This document shows positions 54,579 to 63,891 of a stretch of DNA of 64,000 bases, one piece after another. Made by a program: the position numbers and the translations under genes. Within the stretch, counting starts at the first letter, position 1. The number at the start of each line of letters is the position of its first letter. The notes beneath the pieces are model-generated. The model was not told the DNA's origin. It saw only the letters and a program-made list of their open reading frames with translations, and ran no database searches. Source of the DNA: Trinickia diaoshuihuensis (GTDB lineage: Bacteria; Pseudomonadota; Gammaproteobacteria; Burkholderiales; Burkholderiaceae); contig NZ_QUBS01000089.1 in assembly GCF_003390925.1 (NCBI RefSeq), positions 186,001-250,000 of the forward strand. The letters are read 5' to 3'.

Positions 54579-54584
54579 ATTCTA
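54579..54584 (-). promoter_or_regulatory. -10 element of tRNA-Leu promoter
   Basis: TAGAAT on the minus strand lies 12 bp upstream of the mature tRNA 5' end. TTGCTG 19 bp further upstream is a possible -35 element. A GC-rich discriminator follows, as usual for tRNA promoters. Confidence 0.45.
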
Positions 54585-54702
54585 CCACCGGTCGAGCCGA
54601 ATTCAGCAACACTCGCAACCCGACTCGACACGTCTAATCCGTCGCCCGGGCACGGTGCTAGCATGATCGTCATGTCCGTCCGAATGGAACGAGGAGGCAG
54701 CC

Positions 54703-54936
54703 ATGGATGGCTTCGTGCGGCATCAAATGGAAGGCGTCTCGGTCGATATCCAAGTGGTACCGGCCCAGCCGAGCGGTTATGCCGCCCGCTTTAGAGTGTC
54801 GGGAGAGCCCGGCGACGAGGCGAACTGGCCGATCGTGCACGTGGCGCGGGGCCCCTTCGCCAGCGAGCAGCAAGCCGAGGAAGCGGCGAAATCGGCCGCG
54901 TTGCAGCATATCCTCGAGCAAGGCGGAGCGGCGTAA
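54703..54936 (+). CDS. Small conserved-looking hypothetical protein
   Basis: A 77-residue soluble protein starts at an ATG after GAGGAGG. It has a beta-rich N-terminal part (VSVDIQVVPAQPSGYAARFRVSG) and a helical end (ASEQQAEEAAKSAALQHIL). The pattern resembles small double-stranded-RNA-binding-like or DUF folds, but I do not recognise it. It lies about 140 bp upstream of bamC in the same direction. Confidence 0.65.
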   Translation: MDGFVRHQMEGVSVDIQVVPAQPSGYAARFRVSGEPGDEANWPIVHVARGPFASEQQAEEAAKSAALQHILEQGGAA

Positions 54937-55074
54937 ATCGTATAGCGGCGTGCGCTCGAACCAGAGATAGAGACCCGGCTGAAGTGTGTTTTTACACATG
55001 CCTCGCCGGGCCCGGTAAAATGCTCGGCTGATCCATTCACATACTGGCGGCGAAAGCGCAAGGATTTCCCGAAC

Positions 55075-56283
55075 ATGACCGATCTTCGTTTTACCTCGCG
55101 GTTCGCCGCTTTGGTTTTGGCCGGCGGCCTCGTTGCCGGTTGCAGTACCTCGTCTCCCACCAAGATCGATTACAAGAGCGATTCGAAGTCGAAGCAAGCT
55201 TCGCTCGCCGTTCCGCCGAATATGCTCGACGAGGCGTCCGATCAACGCTCGTTGCCGCCGCAAGGGGGCACAACGTCGGCTTCGACGTTCTCGCAAGTGC
55301 AACAAGCCGCGCCGCCCGAGAACGCGGTGATGCCGCCGGTCAAAGGCATGCACATCCAGCGCGACGGCACCGAAAGCTGGCTCGTCATCGACAGCCGCAA
55401 CCCGGACGAAGTGTGGCCGCGTGTGCGCCGCTTCTGGCAAGAGCAAGGCTTTTTGCTCGTGGTCGACGAGCGCAACAAGCACGTGCTGGAAACCGACTGG
55501 AACGAAACGCGACCCCAGATCAATCTGGGCATCATCCGCAACACGCTGTCGAAGGCCATGGGCAATGCGTACGTCGCCGCCGAGCGCAACAAATTCCGCA
55601 CGCGTCTCGAGTCCGCTCCGGGTGGGGGCACCTACGTGTTCATCAGCCAGAAGGGTATGCGCGAAACGCTCAGCGGCGTGAACAACGATACGACCAAGTG
55701 GGAAGCCAAGCCCAACGATCCGGCGCTCGAACTCGAGTACCTGAAGCGCTTGATGGCGGGACTGGCGCTGGCCGACGCGCGCGGCGATCAAGCGGGCCCC
55801 GTGGCCGCCGATATCGCACCCGCCCCGGCTAGCGATGCCGCGGCGAAGGGTAAGGGCGATGCGGCCGCGGTCGCGGCGCGTAACGCGGAGCTCGCCGCGC
55901 AGTCGCAAGCCTCGCCGAGCTCGGCGACGAATGGTCAATTCACCTCGACGGAGCTGACGCTCGACGAGCCGTACGATCAAGCGTGGGCACGCGTAGGCAT
56001 TGCACTCGATCGTTCGAACTTCACGATCGACGATCGCGATCGGACGAGGGGCCTCTATCAAGTCCGCTATGTCGATCCGCACGACAAGAGTTCGGAAGAG
56101 CAAGGGTTCTGGAGCCAAGTGTTCCATGGTCGCAAGGAGAAGGTGGCCAAGCAATACTTGGTCAACGTGAAGGCCGTCACCGAAAACCAAACACGCGTCG
56201 CGGTGGTTGACGACAAGGGCAACATCGAAACGTCGCGTCCCGCGAAGGAAATCATGTCGCTGATCGTCGATCAACTGCACTGA
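55075..56283 (+). CDS. bamC: Outer-membrane assembly lipoprotein BamC
   Basis: The 402-residue precursor has lipobox LVAGCSTSSPTKIDYKS, the unstructured N-terminus that contacts BamD (YKSDSKSKQASLAVPPNM), then two helix-grip domains. The first is SWLVIDSRNPDEVWPRVRRFWQEQGF and the second LTLDEPYDQAWARVGIALDRSNFTIDDRDRTRGLYQVRYVD. BamC is the accessory lipoprotein of the BAM complex that inserts beta-barrel proteins. It is longer than the E. coli form (about 340) because of an Ala/Lys-rich linker at ~240-285. Confidence 0.92.
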   Translation: MTDLRFTSRFAALVLAGGLVAGCSTSSPTKIDYKSDSKSKQASLAVPPNMLDEASDQRSLPPQGGTTSASTFSQVQQAAPPENAVMPPVKGMHIQRDGTESWLVIDSRNPDEVWPRVRRFWQEQGFLLVVDERNKHVLETDWNETRPQINLGIIRNTLSKAMGNAYVAAERNKFRTRLESAPGGGTYVFISQKGMRETLSGVNNDTTKWEAKPNDPALELEYLKRLMAGLALADARGDQAGPVAADIAPAPASDAAAKGKGDAAAVAARNAELAAQSQASPSSATNGQFTSTELTLDEPYDQAWARVGIALDRSNFTIDDRDRTRGLYQVRYVDPHDKSSEEQGFWSQVFHGRKEKVAKQYLVNVKAVTENQTRVAVVDDKGNIETSRPAKEIMSLIVDQLH

Positions 56284-56313
56284 TCCAAACACGGCGTGAC
56301 ACCCGTGTAAAAG

Positions 56314-56347
56314 AACCCGCCGCGTAGCTCGGCGGGTTTTTTTATTG
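56314..56347 (+). terminator. Rho-independent terminator after bamC
   Basis: AACCCGCCG pairs with CGGCGGGTT around a short loop, followed by a run of seven T. It begins 30 bp after the bamC stop. Confidence 0.85.
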
Positions 56348-56689
56348 CTGCCGCTATTGGCCGGGGTCACCCGAGCGCCTTACGGTCCCCTTGGCACGGG
56401 CGATGTCACGTGACGTTACGCCGTAACGTCACCGCGCGCTGTTTCGATCACGAAACGCTTTGCGCTTCCTTAGCCTCGATTTCTCTTTTGAATTCAGTGA
56501 GTTGCCCGTGCATCTTGGCATGGCACACAAGCTGCTTTATCTGGCCCCGTAGGGCAAAAGGCAGGGAGGACGAGGCGGGCTTCGCCCCATAAAAGCGTGC
56601 CGTCGCGGCGATGGCGTCGTTCGACGCGCTCGTGCCGGCAATCTCACGGCAATCGGAACCGATCCGAAGTCTTGCTTCGAAAAGAAATG
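56348..56689. other. Intergenic region between bamC and a leftward small gene
   Basis: No supported coding sequence is present. A promoter for the downstream hairpin-rich segment could lie here, but none stands out. Confidence 0.35.
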
Positions 56690-56785
56690 GCTCGCGTCTT
56701 GTCGCGCGAGCGACGATGGCCCCGTCGCCTATCCTCGTAAGGCGACGGTTTTACCCGCGTTCCACGGAACGCGGGTATTTTTTAT
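56690..56785 (+). ncRNA. Candidate small RNA ending in an orphan terminator
   Basis: Three hairpins follow one another: TCGCGCGA, GTCGCCTATCCTCGTAAGGCGAC, and an 11-bp perfect stem (56753-56763 with 56766-56776) followed by ATTTTTTAT. The last is a strong rightward terminator, but the nearest rightward gene (bamC) already has its own 400 bp upstream. A short RNA between them is the simplest reading. The 5' end is not determined. Confidence 0.35.
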
Positions 56786-56834
56786 CCGGCGTTCGCCTGC
56801 TTGGTTAGGAGTACGAACGAACTCGGACGGTCGT

Positions 56835-57092
56835 TCAATGATTGGCTTGCGGTACATCGAGGATCAAGATGATGGTCCAATCCGCATCGCCGTCATGATG
56901 GTATTGGCGCTCGGCCACGATGAACGGTTGTTGTTTGCCGGCCGGGCCGAGAAAAAGCACGTCGCCCTCCATCGGCAGGCATTCGACGGGCGGCAGCGCG
57001 AGAAACGCTTCCTGCGAACCGCGCGGCATCAATTTCTCGATCTTGCGCGATGCCGCTTCGGTCCATTCGATATCCAACTGGATGTTGCTCAT
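56835..57092 (-). CDS. Small hypothetical protein
   Basis: The 85-residue protein begins MSNIQLDIEWTEAASRKIEKLMPRG and ends with a beta-rich part (PFIVAERQYHHDGDADWTIILILDVP). GAGAGG precedes its ATG. Its mixture of a short helix and strands suggests a small cytoplasmic fold. I do not recognise a named domain. Transcribed leftward with no partner. Confidence 0.65.
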   Translation of the reverse strand: MSNIQLDIEWTEAASRKIEKLMPRGSQEAFLALPPVECLPMEGDVLFLGPAGKQQPFIVAERQYHHDGDADWTIILILDVPQANH

Positions 57093-57189
57093 GCTGTCCT
57101 CTCAGCGCTATGGTGCGCGCGCGTTGCGAAATGTTCGGGGTGTTTCGGGTGCGCGACTTTAGCATAACCGGCGCGGCGCTTTCCTAACG

Positions 57190-57221
57190 AAAAAGCCGAA
57201 GCCGGCGGGACCGGCTTCGGC
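57190..57221 (-). terminator. Rho-independent terminator (leftward)
   Basis: A perfect 11-bp stem (GCCGAAGCCGG / CCGGCTTCGGC) is followed on the minus strand by TTTTT. It ends the transcript of the His-rich periplasmic protein gene, whose stop is 42 bp upstream. Confidence 0.85.
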
Positions 57222-57262
57222 TCATCGTACACTCGCGGCGCATCGCCGCCGCGGCCGTGCAA

Positions 57263-57541
57263 TTACTGGCTCGCCCCGCTTGCCGCGGCTGCGCTGTCGG
57301 CTTTGCCCTTGGCCGCATGCTTGTGCATCGGCTTATGGTGCCCGTTCTTATGATGCATCGGCATTTCATGCTCTTGTGGCGAAGCTTCCTGTTGCTGCTG
57401 GAGCGCTTGTGCCCGCTGCTCGACGTCGGCGGCCTTGGCCGGGTCGGTGCTCATCGTGACGCCGCCTTCATCGGTTTGCGCATAAGCCGCGCCGGCCAGC
57501 AGCGAAAGTGAAAACAAGACAGTCAGGGACGCTTTCTTCAT
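57263..57541 (-). CDS. Small His/Met-rich periplasmic protein
   Basis: The 92-residue precursor has a clear signal peptide (KKASLTVLFSLSLLAGAAYAQ). The mature part is disordered, with a HEMPMHHKNGHHKPMHKHAAKGK stretch rich in His and Met that could bind metal; this is inference from composition. CGGAGG precedes ATG 57541. A terminator follows it, so it is monocistronic. Confidence 0.7.
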   Translation of the reverse strand: MKKASLTVLFSLSLLAGAAYAQTDEGGVTMSTDPAKAADVEQRAQALQQQQEASPQEHEMPMHHKNGHHKPMHKHAAKGKADSAAAASGASQ

Positions 57542-57696
57542 TATTGCCTCCGTGCGAAAAATGGATGGATGGTGGTCCAGATGCTGCCCGTCCGGCTGGA
57601 CATTGCAAATTCTAGCCAGCATAAGCCCTACAACGCGACTCGTGTGGAGCAAATGCGACGGTCGGTTACGTCTCGTTACATGTCGGGATCCCGTTG

Positions 57697-58617
57697 TTAA
57701 AACCAGCCTAAGGCTCGATACACGCGGAACTGGGCCATACCGATCAGTTCATGCAGTGCGACGTTGGCCGCAGCCAAATTCGGCCGGCGCGGCAGCAAGC
57801 CGCAGCGGACGGTACGGCCGCCCGACGAACTTTGCTGCGGCGTCAAGCCGAAGCGCTCGAAATCCAGCAGTGCCCGCGGCATGTGGTAAGCCGACGTCAC
57901 CAGCATCAACGAATCGTAATGTTGGCTGCGCAAAATACGTGCGACGTGCTCGGCGTTCTCGTATGTCGTGAGGCTCGTGTCTTCGAGCACGAGATCGGCC
58001 GGCGCGACATGCGCTTGCAACAAATACGGCGCATAAGTCTCAGCTTCGGATGCCGTGTGTCCCTGTGGATTGCCGCCGCTTACGATGACCTGGCAGTGGG
58101 GCGTTTGCTGCTTGCATTGCGTATAGAGCTGCGCGGTCTTGGCGATACGCGGCCATACGTCCTGTATGGGCACGAGTTTGCCGTTGCGATCGTAGCGGGT
58201 CCCGCCACCCAGCATGACGATGACGTTGCGCTCGCCGAATCGGGGCGGCGGCGCTTGCTGCGCATCGCGTTGCACCGCCGCGACTAGGGGGGCGGACAGC
58301 CACCCGGCCGAGAGCAGCCAAAACAAAACGAGCGCGGTGGCGGCGATCGCCTTCCTCGCCCGTCGCCAAAGCACAAAAACCACTGAAAAAAGCGCGAATA
58401 AAGTGAATATGATCAATTGAGATAGGGTAACGTATGGTTTCGGGGATGGCGTCGCAAGCGGCGCCGATACGTTGAACGGACCACGGCCATTCGCGCATTT
58501 CAATATGTCGCGAAGCGCCCGATTATAGGCATTACGCACGACATGACGGGACCGGTACAGCCGGTTGCCGCCCCGGCTCGGCGGCTGGCGCTCACCGTAC
58601 CGGCCACCGGAAGGCAT
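57697..58617 (-). CDS. DUF218/YdcF-SanA-ElyC-like membrane protein
   Basis: The DUF218 domain is clear: NVIVMLGGGTRYDRNGKLVP, then QVIVSGGNPQGHTASEAETYAPYL, LEDTSLTTYENAEHVARIL and LVTSAYHMPRALLDFERFG. Two membrane helices precede it (LIIFTLFALFSVVFVLW and AIAATALVLFWLLSAGWL). Such proteins affect envelope integrity and peptidoglycan or lipid-carrier metabolism. The start is uncertain: ATG 58617 gives 306 residues, but a TATAAT at about 58526 suggests transcription begins further in, so a non-ATG start near the first helix is possible. Confidence 0.75.
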   Translation of the reverse strand: MPSGGRYGERQPPSRGGNRLYRSRHVVRNAYNRALRDILKCANGRGPFNVSAPLATPSPKPYVTLSQLIIFTLFALFSVVFVLWRRARKAIAATALVLFWLLSAGWLSAPLVAAVQRDAQQAPPPRFGERNVIVMLGGGTRYDRNGKLVPIQDVWPRIAKTAQLYTQCKQQTPHCQVIVSGGNPQGHTASEAETYAPYLLQAHVAPADLVLEDTSLTTYENAEHVARILRSQHYDSLMLVTSAYHMPRALLDFERFGLTPQQSSSGGRTVRCGLLPRRPNLAAANVALHELIGMAQFRVYRALGWF

Positions 58618-58662
58618 GCGCCGTCACGCGTGACGGCGGCCGCACTTTAAGAAAGAGTCGAG

Positions 58663-58974
58663 ATGACCACGTATTCCAACGAAGCGGTGCTCGAAGCGCT
58701 TAGGCGAGTGCAATATCGTCAGGTTCCCTGGGCGAAACGTCCCGGAGTGTTCGAATATCTACGCGGGCTGGGCCTGATGGAAACGGTCCGCCAACGCACG
58801 GTGGCGCCTGGAGCAGGGTTTCATGCGCCGGTCGACATCGCCGTGCTGACCGAAAAAGGACGCGCGGAATTCAATCGGCTGGCGCGCGAGGAACGGGCGC
58901 TGAATTGGTCGGACGCGAAAACGAACGAGTACGCGTTAAGGGAAGCAACCGCCGCGATCGAATTGCGCTCTTAG
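58663..58974 (+). CDS. Hypothetical protein, winged-helix-like
   Basis: The 103-residue protein begins MTTYSNEAVLEALRRVQYRQVPWAKRP, then VFEYLRGLGLMETV and APVDIAVLTEKGRAEFNRLAREE. The order of helices with an LTEKGR strand turn resembles small winged-helix proteins such as MarR/PadR-like fragments, but the recognition helix is not clear. AAAGAG precedes the ATG. It is divergent from the DUF218 gene. Confidence 0.6.
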   Translation: MTTYSNEAVLEALRRVQYRQVPWAKRPGVFEYLRGLGLMETVRQRTVAPGAGFHAPVDIAVLTEKGRAEFNRLAREERALNWSDAKTNEYALREATAAIELRS

Positions 58975-59176
58975 CGCGCTCCCCGCATCACTCACGCGCG
59001 ATCCGCGCGGCTCGCTGCCGATATCCGATCGAAAAAAAACCCGTATCGCGAGGATACGGGTACCGGATATTTCTGCTGCCACGCTGTGCTCATGGCAATT
59101 ACTCCGACTGGCCGAACGGCCAGTGGTTCCCTTCGTTTCAATTCATCTGCTTCGTATTGCGCATTGCCCGTCTCGT

Positions 59177-59437
59177 TTAACGTCTGCGAGCGTCTCGCGG
59201 GCGCTGTCCGTTGTCGTTCCAGCGGGCGTTGCTTTCGATATCGCCGCGCAAATTGCCGCGCGGTGCCGACGCGCTGCTGGGCGCCGCCGCGCGAGCGGCA
59301 CGCCATGTCGCCGACATTTCGGGCGGCAGGCGCGAGGCGGGCGCGCGCGAGGGCTGCGCGCTCGCGAGCGTGGCCTGCGCTACAGCGATGCCGACGCTAC
59401 ATAGGAGCAAACCCGCTGCGTGAATGATGACCTTCAT
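59177..59437 (-). CDS. Small secreted hypothetical protein
   Basis: The 86-residue precursor has a signal peptide (KVIIHAAGLLLCSVGIAVAQA) and a basic, disordered mature part rich in Ala, Arg and Pro. An in-frame ATG at 59476 would add a basic extension but would spoil the signal peptide. The ribosome site is weak. No function is recognisable. Confidence 0.5.
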   Translation of the reverse strand: MKVIIHAAGLLLCSVGIAVAQATLASAQPSRAPASRLPPEMSATWRAARAAAPSSASAPRGNLRGDIESNARWNDNGQRPRDARRR

Positions 59438-59645
59438 TCGGATGTCCGGCACGAAATGCCGGCGGCGTGTCGGCATGCCGACACGATAAGCGGGCGAGCG
59501 AAAGCGCGCTGTAAATATTAGTAAATGGATGTTTCGGAGCCGCCTCGCCGCGTATGGCGGGGGAGCGTCGGGGAGGGCGCGGCGGCGCGATGCTCAGCCG
59601 CCGCCGCTAACGCATCGCATGGCGGCGTGCCCGCAATGAGGAGGA

Positions 59646-60044
59646 TCAGGCCATCTTGACCGGCGCGCGCCACGATTCCGGATTGGTCCAGAACGCGCCA
59701 CGTAGACGCTCCGGGCTGCGCGGGGCGGGCGGTTTGACCGCGGTCGCGCCGATACGTCCGCGCAACGACACTTGGCGGCCGCAGGTGCTCAACCGTTTGA
59801 CGATTTCGGCGAGCGTGCCGTCGGCTTGCCACTCGTCGAAACGGCGCCGGCAGGTGGGCGGCGACGGATAGCGGCCCGGCAGCTTCGACCAGCCCTCTCC
59901 CGTGGACAAGACCCACAGCACTGCGTTGACGACTGCGCGCGCTTCGACGCGCGGGCGTCCGCGTCGCTCGCTCCGTGCGGGTTCGGCACAGAACAGCGCT
60001 TCGACCAGCGCCCACTCGTTATCTCTCAAATCGTCGAACACCAT
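59646..60044 (-). CDS. Stand-alone IS5-type transposase N-terminal (DUF4096-like) protein
   Basis: The 132-residue protein has the N-terminal domain of IS5/IS427-type transposases: LRDNEWALVEALFC, GRPRVEARAVVNAVLWVLSTGEGWSKLP, RYPSPPTCRRRFDEWQADGTLAEIVKRL. The catalytic DDE part is missing, not merely frameshifted: I see no such domain in the next 450 bp in any frame, and no inverted repeats. The reading frame is intact with a GAGG site, so it may be a domesticated DNA-binding remnant. Confidence 0.65.
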   Translation of the reverse strand: MVFDDLRDNEWALVEALFCAEPARSERRGRPRVEARAVVNAVLWVLSTGEGWSKLPGRYPSPPTCRRRFDEWQADGTLAEIVKRLSTCGRQVSLRGRIGATAVKPPAPRSPERLRGAFWTNPESWRAPVKMA

Positions 60045-60785
60045 ATGTCCTCACCTCAGCGAAACTGACCCCGGTGCGCTGCCCCGTGCCGCACACCCCT
60101 GAGACATCCTCTTGGGATGCCGAGCGAGACGGTGGGCGCCGTGAACGATGTCGATCATCGAGCGGCGCGCCGACCGCAGCGGGCCGAGCAACGCATGGAC
60201 CGTGCCATGTGAACGGCGAATGCCTGGCAGCCCCGATGCCACGGGCTTGTCGGGGCGTCAGCTAGGGGCGTATAAGACGCCAAAACGCGGGGGCCGGAAA
60301 TCAGGGCAATCACCAATCTAGTGCAGGCTCGCGCGCCTTGAGTGCGCCCGTGCCCGCTTATTGCGATGCGATAAATCGGCCTGCTCGGGCGAGCCCCCGG
60401 CGGCGCCGGGCTCGCTTGTGGCGGGCGCATGCGACGTATGCCGTTCGCTTTGCTCATGCAGCAAGACGGCCGCTCGCCGGCGCGCCTCGCCGGCAGGGAC
60501 CCCTGTTCAATATTTGAGGTGAGGTGCGCTTTAGCCACGGCCACCGTGGTTTGATTCGCTGTTTACGCTCCCGGGCTTTTTGCGTAATATGGCGTTCAGT
60601 CACGCGGCGCCTTCTCCGGAAAACCGTCGCTTCGTCCGGCTGGGTTTGGCTCGAGCGCTGCTCGATTCGCCGCCCCCCGGTCCGTGCTCCCATCAATATG
60701 ACCGATCAAAATCGGGCGAGCGCGTCTTCAGTTCCATTTCGTCTGTTTGATCCGGTTCGTTGACCACAGGGTCTGACCTAGCTGC
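60045..60785. other. 741-bp intergenic region upstream of scpB
   Basis: No coding sequence is convincing; frames of 60-130 codons here have no ribosome sites or recognisable content. The right part carries a good sigma-70 promoter (60562-60590). The left part is probably decayed sequence next to the transposase remnant. Confidence 0.4.
60562..60590 (+). promoter_or_regulatory. Sigma-70 promoter, probably for scpB
   Basis: TTTACG (60562-60567) and TAATAT (60585-60590) are separated by exactly 17 bp. It lies about 200 bp upstream of scpB with no gene between, implying a long leader or an additional promoter closer in. Confidence 0.5.
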
Positions 60786-61817
60786 ATGAATACCCAAGAG
60801 GCGAAGATCGTCCTCGAGACTGCTTTGATTTGCGCGCAGGAGCCGCTCAAGGTCGGCGATTTGCGCAAGCTTTTCGCCGATTCCGTATCGGCGGATACAG
60901 TCCGTGCGTTACTTGAGGATCTGAGAAACGAATGGTCCGGTCGCGGTGTCGAGCTCGTCGCGCTCGCAACGGGCTGGCGCTTTCAAAGCAAGCCGAGTAT
61001 GCGCGGTTATCTCGATCGCTTGCATCCCGAGAAGCCGCCGAAGTATTCGCGCGCCGTGCTGGAGACGCTCGCGATTATTGCGTACCGGCAGCCCGTGACG
61101 CGCGGCGACATCGAGGAAATTCGCGGCGTCACCGTCAATACGCAGGTGATCAAGCAGCTCGAGGACCGCAGTTGGGTCGAGGTGATCGGGCATCGCGACG
61201 TACCGGGCCGCCCGGCGCTCTACGCGACGACGAAGCAGTTCCTCGACGATCTCGGGTTGAAGGCGCTCGACGAGTTGCCGCCGCTCGAAGATCCGACGAC
61301 GCAAAACGCGGCTGACTTGCTGGCGCAACACGCGATCGAATTTCCGGACGATGCGGCGCTGATCGAAGCCGCCGCTCAGGACGGCGCAACGGCTGAGCAA
61401 GCACCGCGGAGCCCCGTTCAGAGCGATGACGGCGCGCCCGCCGCGCGTAGCGAGGGATCGGATGGCGAGCAGGCCGCAGGTTTGCTAGAGAGCGACGGCG
61501 GGGACGAATCGTCCGCGCGCTCTCACGAAGAAGACGCGCTCGAGGAGCGCCAGAACACCGCGCCGCACGACGGGCAGGCAAACGTTGCACTGCCCGGCGG
61601 TGACGCGAACGAGGCAGGGAAGCACGATCGCAACGAGGATCGTGACCCGCCGCAAGAGAGGTCCGGGCCGGCGGGGCATGCGCGAGACGAGGGCGCTTTA
61701 TCGAGCGCCGGCGCGCACTCGGCGGATGCCTCCGGCGAACACGCCCCTGATCGCGGCCAACCGGCCGACGACGCGGACGCCTTCACAGACGACGAACCCG
61801 CGTCGCGAAGTGCCTGA
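60786..61817 (+). CDS. scpB: Segregation and condensation protein B
   Basis: The 343-residue protein's first ~185 residues are ScpB: two winged helices with [79 protein letters not shown] and [27 protein letters not shown]. ScpB partners ScpA and SMC in chromosome condensation. The remaining ~150 residues are an acidic, disordered tail (Asp/Glu/Ala-rich), well beyond the usual length of about 200. rluB follows 59 bp after the stop, in the same direction. Confidence 0.93.
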   Translation: MNTQEAKIVLETALICAQEPLKVGDLRKLFADSVSADTVRALLEDLRNEWSGRGVELVALATGWRFQSKPSMRGYLDRLHPEKPPKYSRAVLETLAIIAYRQPVTRGDIEEIRGVTVNTQVIKQLEDRSWVEVIGHRDVPGRPALYATTKQFLDDLGLKALDELPPLEDPTTQNAADLLAQHAIEFPDDAALIEAAAQDGATAEQAPRSPVQSDDGAPAARSEGSDGEQAAGLLESDGGDESSARSHEEDALEERQNTAPHDGQANVALPGGDANEAGKHDRNEDRDPPQERSGPAGHARDEGALSSAGAHSADASGEHAPDRGQPADDADAFTDDEPASRSA

Positions 61818-61876
61818 CGTAATCGAACGCACGCTGCGCCTGCAATGGGTGCGCGCAATTGACATTTGAGGTTGTT

Positions 61877-63601
61877 TTGACAAATACCCACGACACCGAT
61901 TTGTCCGCATCCGGGCATGCCGTAGACGCCGCGGGCCGCGACGATGCGCGGGGCGACTCCGAGCATGGCGCCCACATCGCGGAGACGGGCGATCAAGATC
62001 GTCCTCGCCGCGGGTTGCGCCGAGGCCCGCGTAGCCTTATCGCGCGGCGTCGCGCGGCGGCCAAGACGAAGGGCGAGGCCGGCGCCGGCCAGGACGCGCC
62101 CGAGGGCGAGCAAGCACAAGGCGTTGCCGCCGAGCCGTCCGCCGATAGCGACGCCCCCGCGCCCGTGTCGCCGCGCGCGCCGCGCAAGAGCGCGCCGAAG
62201 GGCGGCCGCAAGCAAGCGGGCAACCGCCGCGAAGAGGGCGGCCAGGAGCGGGAGGCCAAGGAAAAGGCCAAACCCGCCAAGCGTGCCGAGCCGGCGGCGA
62301 CCGGGCAAGACGACCTGTTTGCCTACGTCACGTCCCCGGCGTTCGACGCCGATAACGGCGCGACGAGCGGCGTGCGCGCGCCGATGCTGCGCCGCGGCCG
62401 CCAGGCGCCGCAAAAGCGCGTGCTCGCGCCGGACGACGACGCGCCCAAGCTCCATAAGGTGCTGGCCGAAGCCGGCATGGGTTCGCGGCGCGAGATGGAA
62501 GAGTTGATCGTCGCGGGTCGCGTATCGGTCAACGGCGAGCCGGCCCATATCGGCCAGCGCATCATGCCGACCGACCAAGTGCGCATCAACGGCAAGCCGG
62601 TCAAGCGCCGCGTGCAAACGAAGCCACCGCGCGTGCTGCTTTATCACAAACCGACGGGCGAAATCGTCAGTCACGCCGATCCGGAAGGGCGAGCGTCGGT
62701 ATTCGACAAGCTGCCGCCGATGAAGACGGCCAAGTGGCTGGCCGTGGGCCGGCTCGACTTCAACACCGAGGGTTTGTTGATGCTGACGACCTCGGGGGAT
62801 TTGGCCAACCGGTTCATGCATCCGCGCTATAGCGTGGAGCGCGAATATGCGGTGCGCGTCGTCGGCGAGCTCTCGGAGAGCTCGCGTCAAAAGCTGTTGC
62901 ACGGCATCGAACTCGACGACGGTCCCGCCAACTTCCTGCGCATTCGGGACGGCGGCGGCGAGGGGACGAATCACTGGTACCACGTCGCGTTGGCCGAAGG
63001 CCGCAATCGCGAAGTGCGGCGCATGTTCGAAGCGGTGGGCCTCATGGTCAGCCGGCTTATCCGCACGCGCCACGGCCCGATCTCGTTGCCGCGCGGTTTG
63101 CGCCGCGGGCGTTGGGAGGAGTTGGAGGAAGCTCAGGTGCGGGCGCTGATGGCGGCCGTCGGGCTGAAGGCGCCTACCGAGGAAAAGGGCGCGCGACGCC
63201 AGGGTGCCGAGCGGCGCCAGCCCGATCCGATGCAGACGTCGATGGGCTTCATCAACCGCGAGCCCGTCTTGACGGCGCACGGACGTTTCGAACAGCCGGG
63301 GCGTGGCCCGGGACGCCGCGGTGCGGGCGGTTTCGGCGCCGGCGCGAGCGGCTTCGGCGACACGCTCGGCGGCGGCTACGGTAACCGCGGACGCGGCCCG
63401 GGCGGCGGTCAAAAGGGCGGCCGCCCACGCGACGTGGATGGCAACCGAGCCCCGTCGAGCCCGGCCGGCGGCAAACGCGCTTTCAGTGGCGGCAATGCCA
63501 ATGCCAATGGCAATCGCGCCCCGGGCGGCAACCGTGCCGGCGGCGGTAACCGCGGCGGCGGTCAAGGTCCCGCACCGCGTGGCCGCTCGCGCGGCCGCTG
63601 A
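61877..63601 (+). CDS. rluB: 23S rRNA pseudouridine synthase RluB
   Basis: In this 574-residue protein the enzyme core (~190-430) has an S4 domain ([30 protein letters not shown]) and the RsuA-type catalytic domain with Asp in [15 protein letters not shown] and [15 protein letters not shown]. It modifies U2605 of 23S rRNA in E. coli numbering. The core is flanked by a ~180-residue Arg/Ala/Lys-rich N-extension and a Gly/Asn/Arg-rich tail, both disordered and RNA-friendly. TTG 61877 lies 5 nt after GAGG; TTG 61859 has no such site. Confidence 0.9.
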   Translation: MTNTHDTDLSASGHAVDAAGRDDARGDSEHGAHIAETGDQDRPRRGLRRGPRSLIARRRAAAKTKGEAGAGQDAPEGEQAQGVAAEPSADSDAPAPVSPRAPRKSAPKGGRKQAGNRREEGGQEREAKEKAKPAKRAEPAATGQDDLFAYVTSPAFDADNGATSGVRAPMLRRGRQAPQKRVLAPDDDAPKLHKVLAEAGMGSRREMEELIVAGRVSVNGEPAHIGQRIMPTDQVRINGKPVKRRVQTKPPRVLLYHKPTGEIVSHADPEGRASVFDKLPPMKTAKWLAVGRLDFNTEGLLMLTTSGDLANRFMHPRYSVEREYAVRVVGELSESSRQKLLHGIELDDGPANFLRIRDGGGEGTNHWYHVALAEGRNREVRRMFEAVGLMVSRLIRTRHGPISLPRGLRRGRWEELEEAQVRALMAAVGLKAPTEEKGARRQGAERRQPDPMQTSMGFINREPVLTAHGRFEQPGRGPGRRGAGGFGAGASGFGDTLGGGYGNRGRGPGGGQKGGRPRDVDGNRAPSSPAGGKRAFSGGNANANGNRAPGGNRAGGGNRGGGQGPAPRGRSRGR

Positions 63602-63665
63602 TTCGCTGCCGATTCGCTGTGTTGCGTGAGCGCTCCGTCGCCGGAGCATTCACGCGGCTGCTGCT

Positions 63666-63694
63666 TTGCAACGCGCCGCGAAAAATGCTAAACT
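63666..63694 (+). promoter_or_regulatory. Sigma-70 promoter of the rimP leader
   Basis: TTGCAA (63666-63671) and TAAACT (63689-63694) are separated by 17 bp. Transcription would start near 63701 and run into the hairpin at 63757-63781, then on to rimP. Confidence 0.6.
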
Positions 63695-63756
63695 TACAAA
63701 GTCGCTGGGCGTGCGGCTTTCTGTGCGGCTCAGGTGCGACCACCGGTAAGAAGATG

Positions 63757-63781
63757 ATGGGCGTTTCGCCCATTTTTTTTT
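63757..63781 (+). terminator. Intrinsic terminator/attenuator upstream of rimP
   Basis: ATGGGCG-TTT-CGCCCAT, a 7-bp perfect stem with a 3-nt loop, is followed by nine T. Lying between a promoter and the rimP start, it would end a leader RNA of about 80 nt or act as an attenuator. Confidence 0.75.
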
Positions 63782-63891
63782 GGCGGTAACGGTTCGGCAT
63801 CTCTGCCAGCAGCACCATTTCGCGCGCCGGCATGGCGTGGCGCGCGGCCCCGTGGGTGAAACGCGCGAGCGCGAACACCTTAGAGGGCACT

